Origin: Hyphomicrobiales bacterium | Lineage (GTDB): Bacteria; Pseudomonadota; Alphaproteobacteria; Rhizobiales; Beijerinckiaceae | DNA length: 64,000 bases | Assembly: GCA_016716745.1 (NCBI GenBank) | Contig: JADJVD010000003.1 | Coordinates: 152,001-216,000, forward strand | Reading direction: 5' to 3' | Shown here: in pieces, positions 24,746 to 34,200 of the stretch | Layout: each line of letters opens with the position of its first letter | How positions within the stretch are numbered: position 1 is the stretch's first letter | Made by a program: the position numbers and the translations under genes | The notes under the pieces: generated by a model | Told to the model about the DNA's origin: nothing | Databases searched by the model: none | The model's input: the letters and a program-made list of their open reading frames with translations, nothing else

Positions 24746-24824
24746 CGTCATTGCGAGGAGCGGAGCGACGAAGCAATCCACCTCGCCGCGCGCGCTGGAT
24801 TGCTTCGCTTCGCTCGCAATGACG
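24746..24824. repeat. Palindromic interspersed repeat, copy 2 (complete)
   Basis: Complete unit: left arm 24746-24780 (begins CGTCATTGCGAGGAGCGGAG, ends AAGCAATCCA), spacer 24781-24795, right arm 24796-24824 (begins TGGATTGCTTCG, ends AATGACG). It can fold into a long hairpin. It repeats copy 3 at an exact 100-base offset, and the sequence between copies (GGGATGGGCTCGC) is also repeated. Confidence 0.8.
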
Positions 24825-24845
24825 ACGGGATGGGCTCGCCCTCTC

Positions 24846-24880
24846 CGTCATTGCGTGGAGCGCAGCGACGAAGCAATCCA
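24846..24880. repeat. Palindromic interspersed repeat, copy 3 (left arm; right arm corrupted)
   Basis: Left arm 24846-24880 is 100 bases after that of copy 2. The right arm is still recognisable at about 24900-24935 (GGGATGGCTCCGGCTCCGC), but A and T positions have become G or C, after which the sequence collapses into G/C runs. Confidence 0.65.
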
Positions 24881-25060
24881 GCCTTGCCGCGCGGGCGCCC
24901 GCGGGATGGCTCCGGCTCCGCTCCGGGGCGAGGGGGGGGGGAGGCCCCCCCCCCCCCCCCCCCCCGCCCCGCCCCCGCCCGCCCCCCCCCCGGGGGGGGC
25001 CGGGGGGGGGGGCGCGCCCCAGTGCCCGGCCCCGGCGCGGGGGGGTGACCCGGGAACACC
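24881..25060. other. Homopolymeric G/C block, probable sequence artefact
   Basis: Contains a run of more than 20 consecutive C and several long G runs. Entering it from the left, repeat copy 3 decays by A/T-to-G/C changes; entering from the right, the last codons of purH do the same. That two-sided decay is expected of low-quality consensus, not of a biological insertion. Nothing else is seen here. Confidence 0.65.
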
Positions 25061-26631
25061 ATGCCGGGCCGGCTCGTCGGCGCCCGCCCCCGTCGTCGTC
25101 GCGCATCGAGCCGCCGGGCTGGATCACCGCGGTGGCGCCGGCCTCGGCCGCCGCGAGCAGGCCGTCGGCGAAGGGGAAGAAGGCGTCGGAGGCGACCACC
25201 GAGCCCCTGGTCAGGGCTCGGCAGGCCGGCGGCCTTGGCGGCCTCGGCCGCCTTCCACGCCGCGATGCGGGCTGAATCGACGCGGCTCATCTGGCCGGCG
25301 CCGATGCCGACCGTGGCGCCGTCCTTGGCATAGACGATGGCGTTCGACTTGACGTGCTTGGCGACGCGGAACGCGAAGCGCAGGTCGGAGAGTTCGCGGG
25401 CGCTCGGGGCGCGCTTCGTCACCACCTTCAGCGCCATGTCGTCGACCACGGCGTTGTCGCGGCCCTGCACGAGCAGGCCGCCCGCCACGGTGCGGACGGC
25501 AAGGCCCGGCGCGCGCGGATCCGGCAGGCCGCCGGTCAGCAGCAGGCGCAGGTTCTTCTTGGCGGCGATGAGGGCGATCGCCTCCTCGGTCGCGTCGGGC
25601 GCGATGATCACCTCGGTGAAGATCTTGACGATCTCCGCGCGCGGCTTCGGCGTCGAGCGTGCGGTTGAGCGCGACGATGCCGCCGAAGGCCGAGACGGGA
25701 TCGCAGGCGCAGCGCCTTCTCATAGGCGTCGACTTCAGGCTCGCGCCTTCGGCCACGCCGCAGGGGTTGGCGTGCTTGATGATGACGACGGCGGCGGTGC
25801 GCGCGGGGATCGAACTCGGCGATGCAGTTCAAGGCGGCGTCGGTGTCGTTGATGTTGTTGTAGGACAGCTCCTTGCCCTGCAGCTGCCGCGCGGTGGCGA
25901 CGCCCGGGCGATTGTCGCCGTTCTTGTAGAAGGCGGCGGTCTGGTGCGGGTTCTCGCCGTAGCGCATCGCCTCGGCGAGGGTTCCGCCGACGGCGCGGAA
26001 GGCGGGCGTCGCCTCGCCGATCTGCGCGGCGAACCAGTTGGAGATCGCCGCGTCGTAGGCGGCGGTGCGGGCATAGGCCTTCGCGGCGAGACGGCGGCGC
26101 AAGGTCAACGTGGTCGCGCCGTCGTTGGCCTCGAGCTCGTCGAGCACGCGGGCGTAGTCGCCCGCCTCGACGACGACGGCGACGTCGGCATGGTTCTTGG
26201 CCGCGGCGCGGATCATCGCCGGGCCGCCGATGTCGATGTTCTCGATGCAATCGTCGTAGCCCGCGCCCTTCGCCACCGTCGCCTCGAACGGATAGAGGTT
26301 GACGACGAGCAGGTCGATCGGCGCGATGCCGTGCGCCAGGCATCGCCGCCTCGTGCTCGGGATCGTCGCGCACCGCGAGCAGGCCGCCATGAACTTTGGG
26401 GTGCAGCGTCTTGACCCGGCCGTCCATCATCTCCGGGAAAGCCGGTCAGGTCCGACACGTCGATCACTGCGATCCCGGCGTCGGCGATGGACTTGCGGGT
26501 GCCGCCGGTCGAGACCAGCTCGACGCCGCGCGCAGCGAGCGCGCGAGCGAAGTCGATCAGGCCCGACTTGTCGGAAACGGAAATCAGGCGCGGCAGCGAA
26601 ACGCGGGCGGAGTTGGCTGCGGCGCGACGAT
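25045..26631 (-). pseudogene. purH: Bifunctional purine biosynthesis protein PurH (frame broken by several indels)
   Basis: AICAR formyltransferase/IMP cyclohydrolase, last two steps of IMP synthesis. The whole protein can be traced across frames: SVSDKSGLIDFARAL and STGGTRKSIADAG (N-terminal cyclohydrolase), MMDGRVKTLHPKVHGG, LLVVNLYPFE, RYGENPHQTAAFYK, CDPVSAFGGIVALNR, MIIAPDATEEA, and FPFADGLLAAAEAGATAV near the end. Moving between them needs at least six single-base changes, near 26441, 26341, 25807, 25740-25700, 25644 and 25220, mostly an extra base in a G or C run. The final codons are lost in the G/C block. Start codon not resolved. As no other purH is visible and the fragments stay conserved, error is likelier than true loss. 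Confidence 0.8.
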
Positions 26632-26675
26632 CCTGGCGGATGCGGCGCGAGCCGGGCGCGTGGTCGGGCGGGCGC

Positions 26676-28457
26676 TTAGCAGCGTGCTGGCCGCAGTGCG
26701 AAAAGTCGCGTTCGGCCGCGCAGGCGTCGAGCGGGCGAAGCGCCAGGCGATGGGCAGGCGCGTCGGTTCGGGCGTGGACGATCGATCCTGGCTGGCGGCG
26801 CGGGCCGTCGGCGCGGCGAAGAACACGCCTTCCTCGATCAGCGCAGGCGCGTCGCGGCTGGAACAGCCAGCCCCGCCTCCGGCGGGGCCAGCAGGACGCC
26901 GCCGTCGCCGCCCGGCGTGGCAGGCCCGCACGGCCGGGATGCAGATGGAAGCGCAGCACATCGCCGGCGCGGGCGGCCTGCGCGCGCCGGGCCGGCGACA
27001 GCCGGTCCTCGCCGTCGAGCGCCGGCCCTCGGCCGACAGGCGCAGCTGGCGCGTGCAGCAGGCCGAAGCGGCGGCGATAGCCGTCATGCGCGGCCACGAC
27101 AGACGCGCCGTCCGGATCGCGGGCGAATTCGACGATCTTCGGTCCGGCGATGATCTGCGCGTCGAGCCAGGCGCTGAGCGCCTGCGTCGGCGCGAAGCGG
27201 CAGGAGGAGGTGTCGCCGACGACGAGCGTGGAATGGGCGGCGGTCTGGCGCGCGGCCTCGCGCATCGGCGCGCGGCCGCGCTCGGGCGCGCCGCATTGAC
27301 GATCAGGCGGTGCGCCGGCCGACAGCTCGAAGGACAGGCCGCCGGCATGGGCCGTCGCGGGAAAAGTCGCGGCGGCGGCGGCCGACATCGGCGATCACCA
27401 GCGGCCGCGCCGCCTCGAGGCGCGATAGCCGGAATGCGGCGCGTGGAGGCGGCACGCCCACGCGGCGTCGTCATAGGCGAGCAGCGTCGCCAGAATTTCG
27501 GGGCGGGTGACGCCCATGCCGTTGAATAGCGCCAGCGAGCCGTCGCCGTGGCGCATCATGCGCAGCATCGGCAACATGCGGTCGATGGCGTTGAGGAGCT
27601 GCGGCGGCGCCTCCGCGCCGCGCGCGGCGTAGGCCTGCCGCAACGGCAGCAGATCGAGCAGCAGGTCGACCAGGCCCGGCGGATTGCGGCCGATATGGCC
27701 GCCGTCGGGCAGGATCTGAGCGTCGAGTTCATCGGCCAGCCCGCTGCGCGCCGCGCCGGGCCCGGCGGATGGGCGCCGAGCGCGAGCGCCAGCAGCGAGG
27801 GCGCGGCGGCGCAGCCGCCGCGCCGCCAGGTCGCCGCCGGCCAGGCGCGGCGCAGCTGGCGCCGCCGCGGCCGAGGCCGCGCATGAAGCGGCGATAGAAA
27901 GGCCTGGTCGGCGCCCTCGAGCAGCAAGGGCGACTGCCTGAGCCACGACAGCAGGCGGCGGGCGGCGACGACGGCGCTCCCAGCCTCGCCGGCCGCCGCG
28001 CTTGCCGCGAGGCGCAAGTCGATCCAGTCGTCGACGAGCGCCCGCGCGTTGGCGCGGGAAAGGGCGGCGCCGGCGGCGCGCAGATGGCGCAGCCAGCCGA
28101 AGCCCATCAGCGCCTGCGTCCACGCCGGACGGCGGCGCGACGAGGAACGGGCTCTCGCCATGCGTGTTCACCGCCTTGCCGTGAAACACGAAGAAGCCGC
28201 CGTAGATGTCCTCGGCGATGATCGGGTCGGCGGTGCGCAGATCCTGCGGCGCGATCACCAGCCGGTCGGGGGGGCGCGCCGGCGCGAAGAGGCGCCCCGC
28301 GCGCGGAGTCCGCGGCGAAAGCCCGCGCCGCAGCCGCCTCGCGCCGACGCGGGCGACGGCGCCAACGATCAGCCAGAGGGCTCTTGCCAGCACCGCTCCT
28401 GAACCCGCCTCGCCGCGCGGCGATCCCGCGCGGCGTCGGCTGGCGGCAACCCAGCAT
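26676..28457 (-). pseudogene. Heparinase II/III family protein (frame broken by several indels)
   Basis: Traceable across frames: RLVIAPQDLRTADPIIAEDI and GGFFVFHGKAVNTHGESPF near the N-terminus, ALMGFGWLRHLRAAG, SPLLLEGADQAFL, LDAQILPDGGHIGRNPPG, MMRHGDGSLALFNGMG, and in the C-terminal sandwich HSTLVVGDTSSC, IVEFARDPDGASVVAAHDGY and GEDRL. Family members degrade or bind acidic polysaccharide; in alphaproteobacteria this gene is regularly found between rsmB and purH, as here. At least five shifts are needed, again in G/C runs. Start taken as ATG 28457 and end as the TAA at 26676; both are approximate. Confidence 0.7.
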
Positions 28458-28490
28458 CGCCCGAACAAACTGCGCGAAGTGCTACTAACC

Positions 28491-29797
28491 TTACGCCACG
28501 AGGCGGGCGGCGAAGAAGCCATCCAGACCCGCGAAAGTCGCGGATTGGGCTCGCAAGATCGGACGGCAAGGTGCGCAAGTCGCCGCCGGCGGTGATGCAC
28601 GGGCTCGGCCGGCCGATCTCTCCGGGCCGGATCGGCGCGCGGCGCAGATCGGGCCGCGGCGCAACAACGCCTCGATCTGCTCTTCGCCCTCTTCGGGCTC
28701 GAGCGAGCAGACGCAATAGACGAGGCGGCCGCCCGGCCTCAGGAGAGCGCGGCGCGCGGCGAGCAGGCGGGCCTGCGCCTGCGCCAGCGAGGCGACGTCC
28801 GAGGCGCGCTTCGTCCATGCGACGTCGGGATGACGGCGAATCGTGCCGGTCGCCGAGCAGGGCGCGTCGAGCAGAATCGCATCGAAAGGCGGCGCCTCGA
28901 AGCTCGCCGCGTCGGCGACGGCGGTCTCGGCGACGAAGCCGAGCCGGTCGAGATTGGCGGCGAGGCGCTTCAGCCGCTCGGCCGACCGATCCACCGCGAC
29001 GACCGAGGCGCCTGCGGCGCAGAGCTGCGCGGTCTTGCCGCCGGGCGCCGCGCAGAGGTCCGCGACGCGCTCGCCGGGCTGGGCCGCCAGAAGCCGCGCG
29101 GGCAGGGCGGCGGCGGCGTCCTGCACCCACCATTGGCCGTCCTCGTAGCCCTCGAGCTCGACGACGGGCGCATGCGTCAGAAGGCGCACCGAGCCGGTCG
29201 GCAGCACGACGCCGCCGAGGCGCTCGGCCCAGCCCTGCGGGTCGCTTTTCACCGTGAGGTCGAGCGGATGCTCCCGCGCGTGGGCGGCGGCGATGGCGCG
29301 GGCGGTCTCCTCGCCGTAGGTCTTGCGCCAGCGCGCCGCGAGCCAGGCCGGCGCGTCGTCGTCGAGCGGGTCGAGCCCGGCCACCGCCTCGTCGCGACCG
29401 CGCGCGAGGCCGCGCAGCACGGCGTTGGCGAGGCCGGCGAAGGCGGCGATCTTCGGATCGCGCTTGATCGCGCGCACGGCGAGATCGACGACTGCGTGAT
29501 CGGGCGCGTTCATGAACAGGAGCTGCGCCGCGCCGATCAGCAGCGTCGCCTCCAGCGCGCCGCTCTTCTTCGGCAGGCCGCGTTCGAGGCGGGCCGCGAT
29601 CAGCTTGCGCAGCGAGCCGAGCCGGCGCGCCGTCACGGTGGCGATGGAGCGGGCGAGCGCGCGGTCGCGCGGGTCGAGCCCGGCGAGGCGCGGGCTGAGG
29701 CTCGTGGGGGCGAAGAAATCGTCCAGCGCGCGGCCGGTCGCCAGCATCTCCGAGACGGCCTGCTCGGCCGCCAGCCGGCGGCCAGGCCGGCCGGCAT
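28491..29797 (-). CDS. rsmB: 16S rRNA (cytosine-967-C5)-methyltransferase RsmB (minor frame damage)
   Basis: About 435 residues. N-terminal NusB-like helical domain (RLAAEQAVSEMLATGRALDDFF onward, cited in part), then a Rossmann methyltransferase with the SAM loop DLCAAPGGKT, DAPCSATGTIRRHPD containing the catalytic Cys, and VYCVCSLEPEEGEEQ. Two kinds of damage are seen. Near 29780 a base seems lost, so that MPAGLAA runs into RLAAEQ only with a shift; and between about 28670 and 28560 two compensating shifts scramble some 35 residues before the frame returns for FAGLDGFFAARLVA. Start is therefore uncertain (ATG 29797 proposed). The htpX-rsmB-heparinase-purH order supports the call. Confidence 0.85.
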
Positions 29798-29939
29798 CGG
29801 CTCCGGCTCGGCCTGCGCGCGCGGCCGGCCGAACGTTCCGCCGCGGCGGCGTCCTCACGCCAGCGCTGCGCCGCGAGAAACGGGACGGCCAGGCAGCCCG
29901 ATCAACACCTTCATGCCGAGGTCCCAAAGGCGCCGCGAC

Positions 29940-30887
29940 TCAGCCCCAGGGCCGCGCGGCGGCGCGATCGCCTCCCGCGCTATCACGCTCCGGCGTCCGA
30001 CGCCACGCCGCGCCGGGCTGCGCAGCCGGCGCCGCGCGCGCGACCCCCAGCTCCTGCGCGAGCTGTTGCAACGCCGCGATGCGATTGTTCACGTCGGGAT
30101 GGGTCGAGAACAGATTGTCGATTCCCCCGCCCGTGAGCGGGTTGACGATGAACATGTGCGCCATCGCCGGATTGCGCTCGGCCGCCTCGTTGGGGATCGC
30201 GGCCGCGCCGTGCGCGATCTTGGCCAGCGCGGAGGCGAGCAGCATCGGGTCGCCGACGATGCGGCCGCCCTCGTTGTCGGCGACGTATTCGCGCGCGCGG
30301 CTCACCGCCATCTGGATGATCATCGCGGCGAGCGGGGCGAGGATCGCCAGCGCGATCGAACCGATGGGGCCGAGCCCGCCCTCGCGGCGCGAGCCGCCGA
30401 AGAACATGCCGAACTGGGCGATGGAGGAGACAGCGCCGGCCACGGTGGCGGCGACGGTCATGATCAACGTGTCGCGATTCTTGATATGCGCGATCTCGTG
30501 GGCGACGACGCCGGCGAGCTCGCCGCGCGTCAGCATCCGCATCAGGCCGGTGTTGACGGCGACGGCGCCGTTCTCCGGGTTGCGGCCGGTGGCGAAGGCG
30601 TTGGGCTGGTCGCTCTCGACGATGTAGACGCGCGGGGCGGGAATGCCGGCGCGCTGGGCGAGTTCGCGCACCATGCCGACGAGTTCGGGGGCGGAACGCT
30701 CGTCCACCTCCTGCGCGCCGTTGGCGGCGAGCGCCATCTTGTCGGAGTTCCACCATGCGAACAGATTCGTGCCGGCGGCGAAGACGAGCGCGAGCATCGC
30801 GCCGCCCTGGCCGCCGAGCGCATAGCCGACCACCACAAAGAGCGCGGTGAGCGCCGCCAGCAGCAGTCCCGTGCGCACCATGTTCAT
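29940..30887 (-). CDS. htpX: Membrane zinc metalloprotease HtpX (M48)
   Basis: 315 residues. Two N-terminal membrane helices (about 5-40), the zinc site HEIAH (about 130-134), then two more hydrophobic segments and the third ligand region SRAREYVADNEGG. It degrades misfolded inner-membrane proteins on the cytoplasmic side. A GGGAGAGA ribosome-binding site lies upstream of ATG 30887. The Ala/Arg-rich C-terminal tail after residue 285 is of the usual alphaproteobacterial kind. Divergent from the SDHAF4-like gene. Confidence 0.95.
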   Translation of the reverse strand: MNMVRTGLLLAALTALFVVVGYALGGQGGAMLALVFAAGTNLFAWWNSDKMALAANGAQEVDERSAPELVGMVRELAQRAGIPAPRVYIVESDQPNAFATGRNPENGAVAVNTGLMRMLTRGELAGVVAHEIAHIKNRDTLIMTVAATVAGAVSSIAQFGMFFGGSRREGGLGPIGSIALAILAPLAAMIIQMAVSRAREYVADNEGGRIVGDPMLLASALAKIAHGAAAIPNEAAERNPAMAHMFIVNPLTGGGIDNLFSTHPDVNNRIAALQQLAQELGVARAAPAAQPGAAWRRTPERDSAGGDRAAARPWG

Positions 30888-30978
30888 CGGTTCGTCTCTC
30901 CCGGCGCTCCCCAGGACGGAGCCGAGCCCTTATATGGGACTTCGCCGCATGGATCGACAAGACCGCAGGACCGTCCGC

Positions 30979-31191
30979 ATGACCGACACGCCAGAGGCAG
31001 ACGCAGCCGCCCCGCCGCCGCAGAGATCCTTGACGCCGCAGGCGCAGCGCGCGCTCGCCGAGGCGGCCGAGCGCCGCGCGAAAGCCGAGGCCGAGGCGAA
31101 GGCGCGTGCCCCCGAACTCGGCGGACGCGACGGGCCGGAGCCCGTGCGCTACGGCGACTGGGAGATCAAGGGCATCGCCTGCGACTTCTGA
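30979..31191 (+). CDS. DUF1674 / SDHAF4-like small protein
   Basis: 70 residues. Charged, Ala/Glu-rich N-terminus, then the conserved C-terminal signature GPEPVRYGDWEIKGIACDF, which defines DUF1674, the family of the mitochondrial succinate dehydrogenase assembly factor 4. It likely assists flavinylated SdhA during complex II assembly; no sdh genes are in the window. Its end lies 13 bases from the convergent gdhZ stop. Confidence 0.88.
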   Translation: MTDTPEADAAAPPPQRSLTPQAQRALAEAAERRAKAEAEAKARAPELGGRDGPEPVRYGDWEIKGIACDF

Positions 31192-31204
31192 ACCGCGCGC
31201 GGGC

Positions 31205-34200
31205 TCAGCCGCGCGCCAGATCGCCGATGAGCCCCGCCGCGACCACCAGTTTCGACACGCTCGGGCTCGAACCGGTCAGTTCGGACACCTGATCGCGCAC
31301 GCGCGCGATCTCCGCGCCGCGGCTCTGCATCCAGCTCTGCACGCGGTCGGCGCCCGCGCCGGCCATCGCCTCGGCCGCCATGGCGCGGCGGGCGGCGGCG
31401 ATGCGCTCCAGCGCCCGGTCGAGCGCGAGGCGATCGTAGTGGTCGGCGGCGTGAATGGCGGCGGCGCCCGCCTCCAGCCGCGACAGATCGAACGCCGCGT
31501 CGACGCCGAAGAACACGCGCGCGACGTCGAGGATCGGCGCCTTGGCGCGCTCGGCGACGAGCGCCACGTCGGCGGCGAGTTCGAGCCTGTCGAGCGCCGC
31601 CAGCCGCGCGGCGAGCGCGGGCGGCGCGCCCCGGCCGGACAGATCGCGCGCGCGCGCGGCGATGGCCGCCGCGTCCGCCGGGGCGACGACCGCACCGATG
31701 TCTGCGCCAATCGCCTCCACCGCCGCGCGGAAGCGCGCGACGACGCGCTCCAGCCCCTCGGAGAAATCAACATTGCGAATGAACCACACCATGCGCGAAT
31801 GCAGCAGGCGCTGCACGGCGGCGTAAAGCTCGAGTTGCACATCGCCGGCGACCGCGTTGTCGAGCGCGTCGATCTCGGCGTTCAGCGCGGTCAGCGAATA
31901 GGAGTCGCGCACCGCCGCGAAGGCGTAGGCGGTCGCGGCCGCGTCGCCGCCCGTCTCGTCGGCGATGCGGGTGACGACGGCGGGGCCGGCGCGATTGACG
32001 ATGGCGTTGGCGAGCTGCGTGGCGACAATCTCGCGGCGCAGCTTGTGCGTGGCGATCGCCTCGGGGAAACGCTCGACCAGCGCGTGCGGGAAGTAGCGCG
32101 CCAGCTCGCGGCCGAGATAGGCGTCGTCCGGCACCGCGCTCGCCAGCAGATGATCGTAGAGCGAGAGCTTGGCGTAGGCGAGAAGGACCGAGAGCTCCGG
32201 CCGCGTCATGCCGCGCCCGGCGCGGTCGCGCTCGGCGATGGCGTGATCGTCCGGCAGATACTCGACCGATCGGTCGAGTCTTCCCTCGCGTTCGAGCGCC
32301 AGCATCAGGCGGCGGGCGAAACCGTTGCCGGCCGCGCCGCGCCGCTCGGCGAGCGAGAGGGCGAGCGTCTGCTGATAGTTGTTGCGCAACACGAGATGGC
32401 CGACATCGTCCGTCATCTCCGCAAGCAGGGCGTTGCGGCCGGATTCGTTCAGGCGCTGCTCGCGCACGGGCGTCGACAGCGCGATCTTGACGTTGACCTC
32501 GACGTCCGAGGTGTTGACGCCGGCCGAATTGTCGATGGCGTCGGTGTTCAGCCGCACGCCGTTCTGCGCCGCCTCGATGCGGCCGAGCTGCGTCATGCCG
32601 AGATTGGCGCCCTCGCCGACGACCTTGGCGCGAATGTCGGCGCCGACGATGCGGATGGCGTCGTTGGCGCGGTCGCCGACCTTCTCGTCCGTCTCGACGG
32701 CGGCGCGCACATAGGTGCCGATGCCGCCGAACCAGAGCAGATCGACATCGGCCTTCAGGATCGCCGACATCACCTCCTGCGGCGTCGCCGTCGGCTTGTC
32801 GAGGCCGATGGCGCGGCGCGCCTGCTCGGACAGCGAGATCGACTTGGCCGAGCGCGGGAAAACCCCGCCGCCGGCCGAGATCAGCGACTTGTCGTAGTCC
32901 TGCCAACTGGAGCGCGGCAGCGCGAACAGGCGCGCTCGCTCGGCGTGGCTCTTGGCGAGATCCGGATCGGGGTCGATGAAGATGTCGCGATGGTCGAAGG
33001 CGGCGACCAGCCGCGTCTGCGGCGACAGCAGCATGCCGTTGCCGAACACGTCGCCCGACATGTCGCCGACGCCGACGCAATCGAACGGCGTCGTCTGGAT
33101 GTCGACGTTCATCTCGCGGAAATGGCGCTTCACCGCCTCCCACGCGCCGCGCGCGGTGATGCCCATCTTCTTGTGGTCGTAGCCGACCGAGCCGCCGGAG
33201 GCGAAGGCGTCGCCGAGCCAGTGATGATGCTCGAGCGAGATCGCGTTGGCGATGTCGGAGAAGGTCGCCGTGCCCTTGTCGGCGGCGACGACGAGATAGG
33301 GGTCGTCGCCGTCGTGCCGCACCGTGTTGTCGGGTGCGATCAGCACGTCGATGTCGAGATTGTCGGTGAGGTCGAGCAGGCTCTGGATGAAGATCTTGTA
33401 GGCGGCGATGCCCTCCGCCATCCAGGCGTCGCGATTGGTCGGCGGCGGCAGTTTCTTCGGCACGAAGCCGCCCTTGGCGCCGACAGGCACGATGACCGCG
33501 TTCTTGACCTGCTGCGCCTTGACGAGGCCCAGGATCTCGGTGCGGAAATCCTGCGGCCGGTCCGACCAGCGGATGCCGCCGCGCGCCACCTTGCCGAAGC
33601 GCAGATGCACGCCCTCGACGCGCGGCGAATACAGGCTGATCTCGTAGAGCGGATGGGGCAGCGGCAGCGCCGCGATCCTGCGGCTCTCGAACTTGAAGGA
33701 GATCACCTCCTTCGGGCCGCCATCCGCGCCGATCTGGAAGTAGTTGGTGCGTACGGCCGCCTGAACGAGGTTGAGGAAACGGCGCAGAATGCGGTCCTCG
33801 TCCAGACTTTCGACGGCCGCCAGCATCGCCTCGATTTCGGCGACGACGGATTTCTCGGTGCTCGCGCGCGCGCCCATGTCGTCGAACATGCGCGGATCGA
33901 AGCGCACATAGAACAGATCGACCAGCTTGCGCGCGAGCGCGGGATGGGCGGCGAGCGTGCGCCACATATAGTCCTGCGAGAAGCCGATGCGCGCTTGCCG
34001 CAGATAGCGCGACAGGGCGCGCAGCATGGCGACGTCGCGCCAGCCGACGCCGGCCTCCAGCGTCAGCGCGTTGTAGCCGTCGCTCTCGATCGCGCCGCGG
34101 AACAGCGCGCCGAGCAGCGCCTCGATCTGCGGCTTCAGCGCGGCGACGTCGACGGCGCCGGGGCGCGCGCGGGCGAGCAGCATGTCGTGCAGCCAGGTCG

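Noticed and set aside
24657..24880. CRISPR-like regular spacing
   Set aside because: The repeated unit is a 79-base palindrome plus a conserved spacer at 100-base period; spacers are not unique and no cas gene is present.
24881..25060. G-quadruplex or other structural element in the G/C runs
   Set aside because: Flanking decay of known sequence shows that the runs are most likely base-calling failure, so structure there should not be interpreted.
25045..28457. Several short separate genes suggested by the individual open frames
   Set aside because: They join into purH and a heparinase-family gene when single-base errors are allowed.
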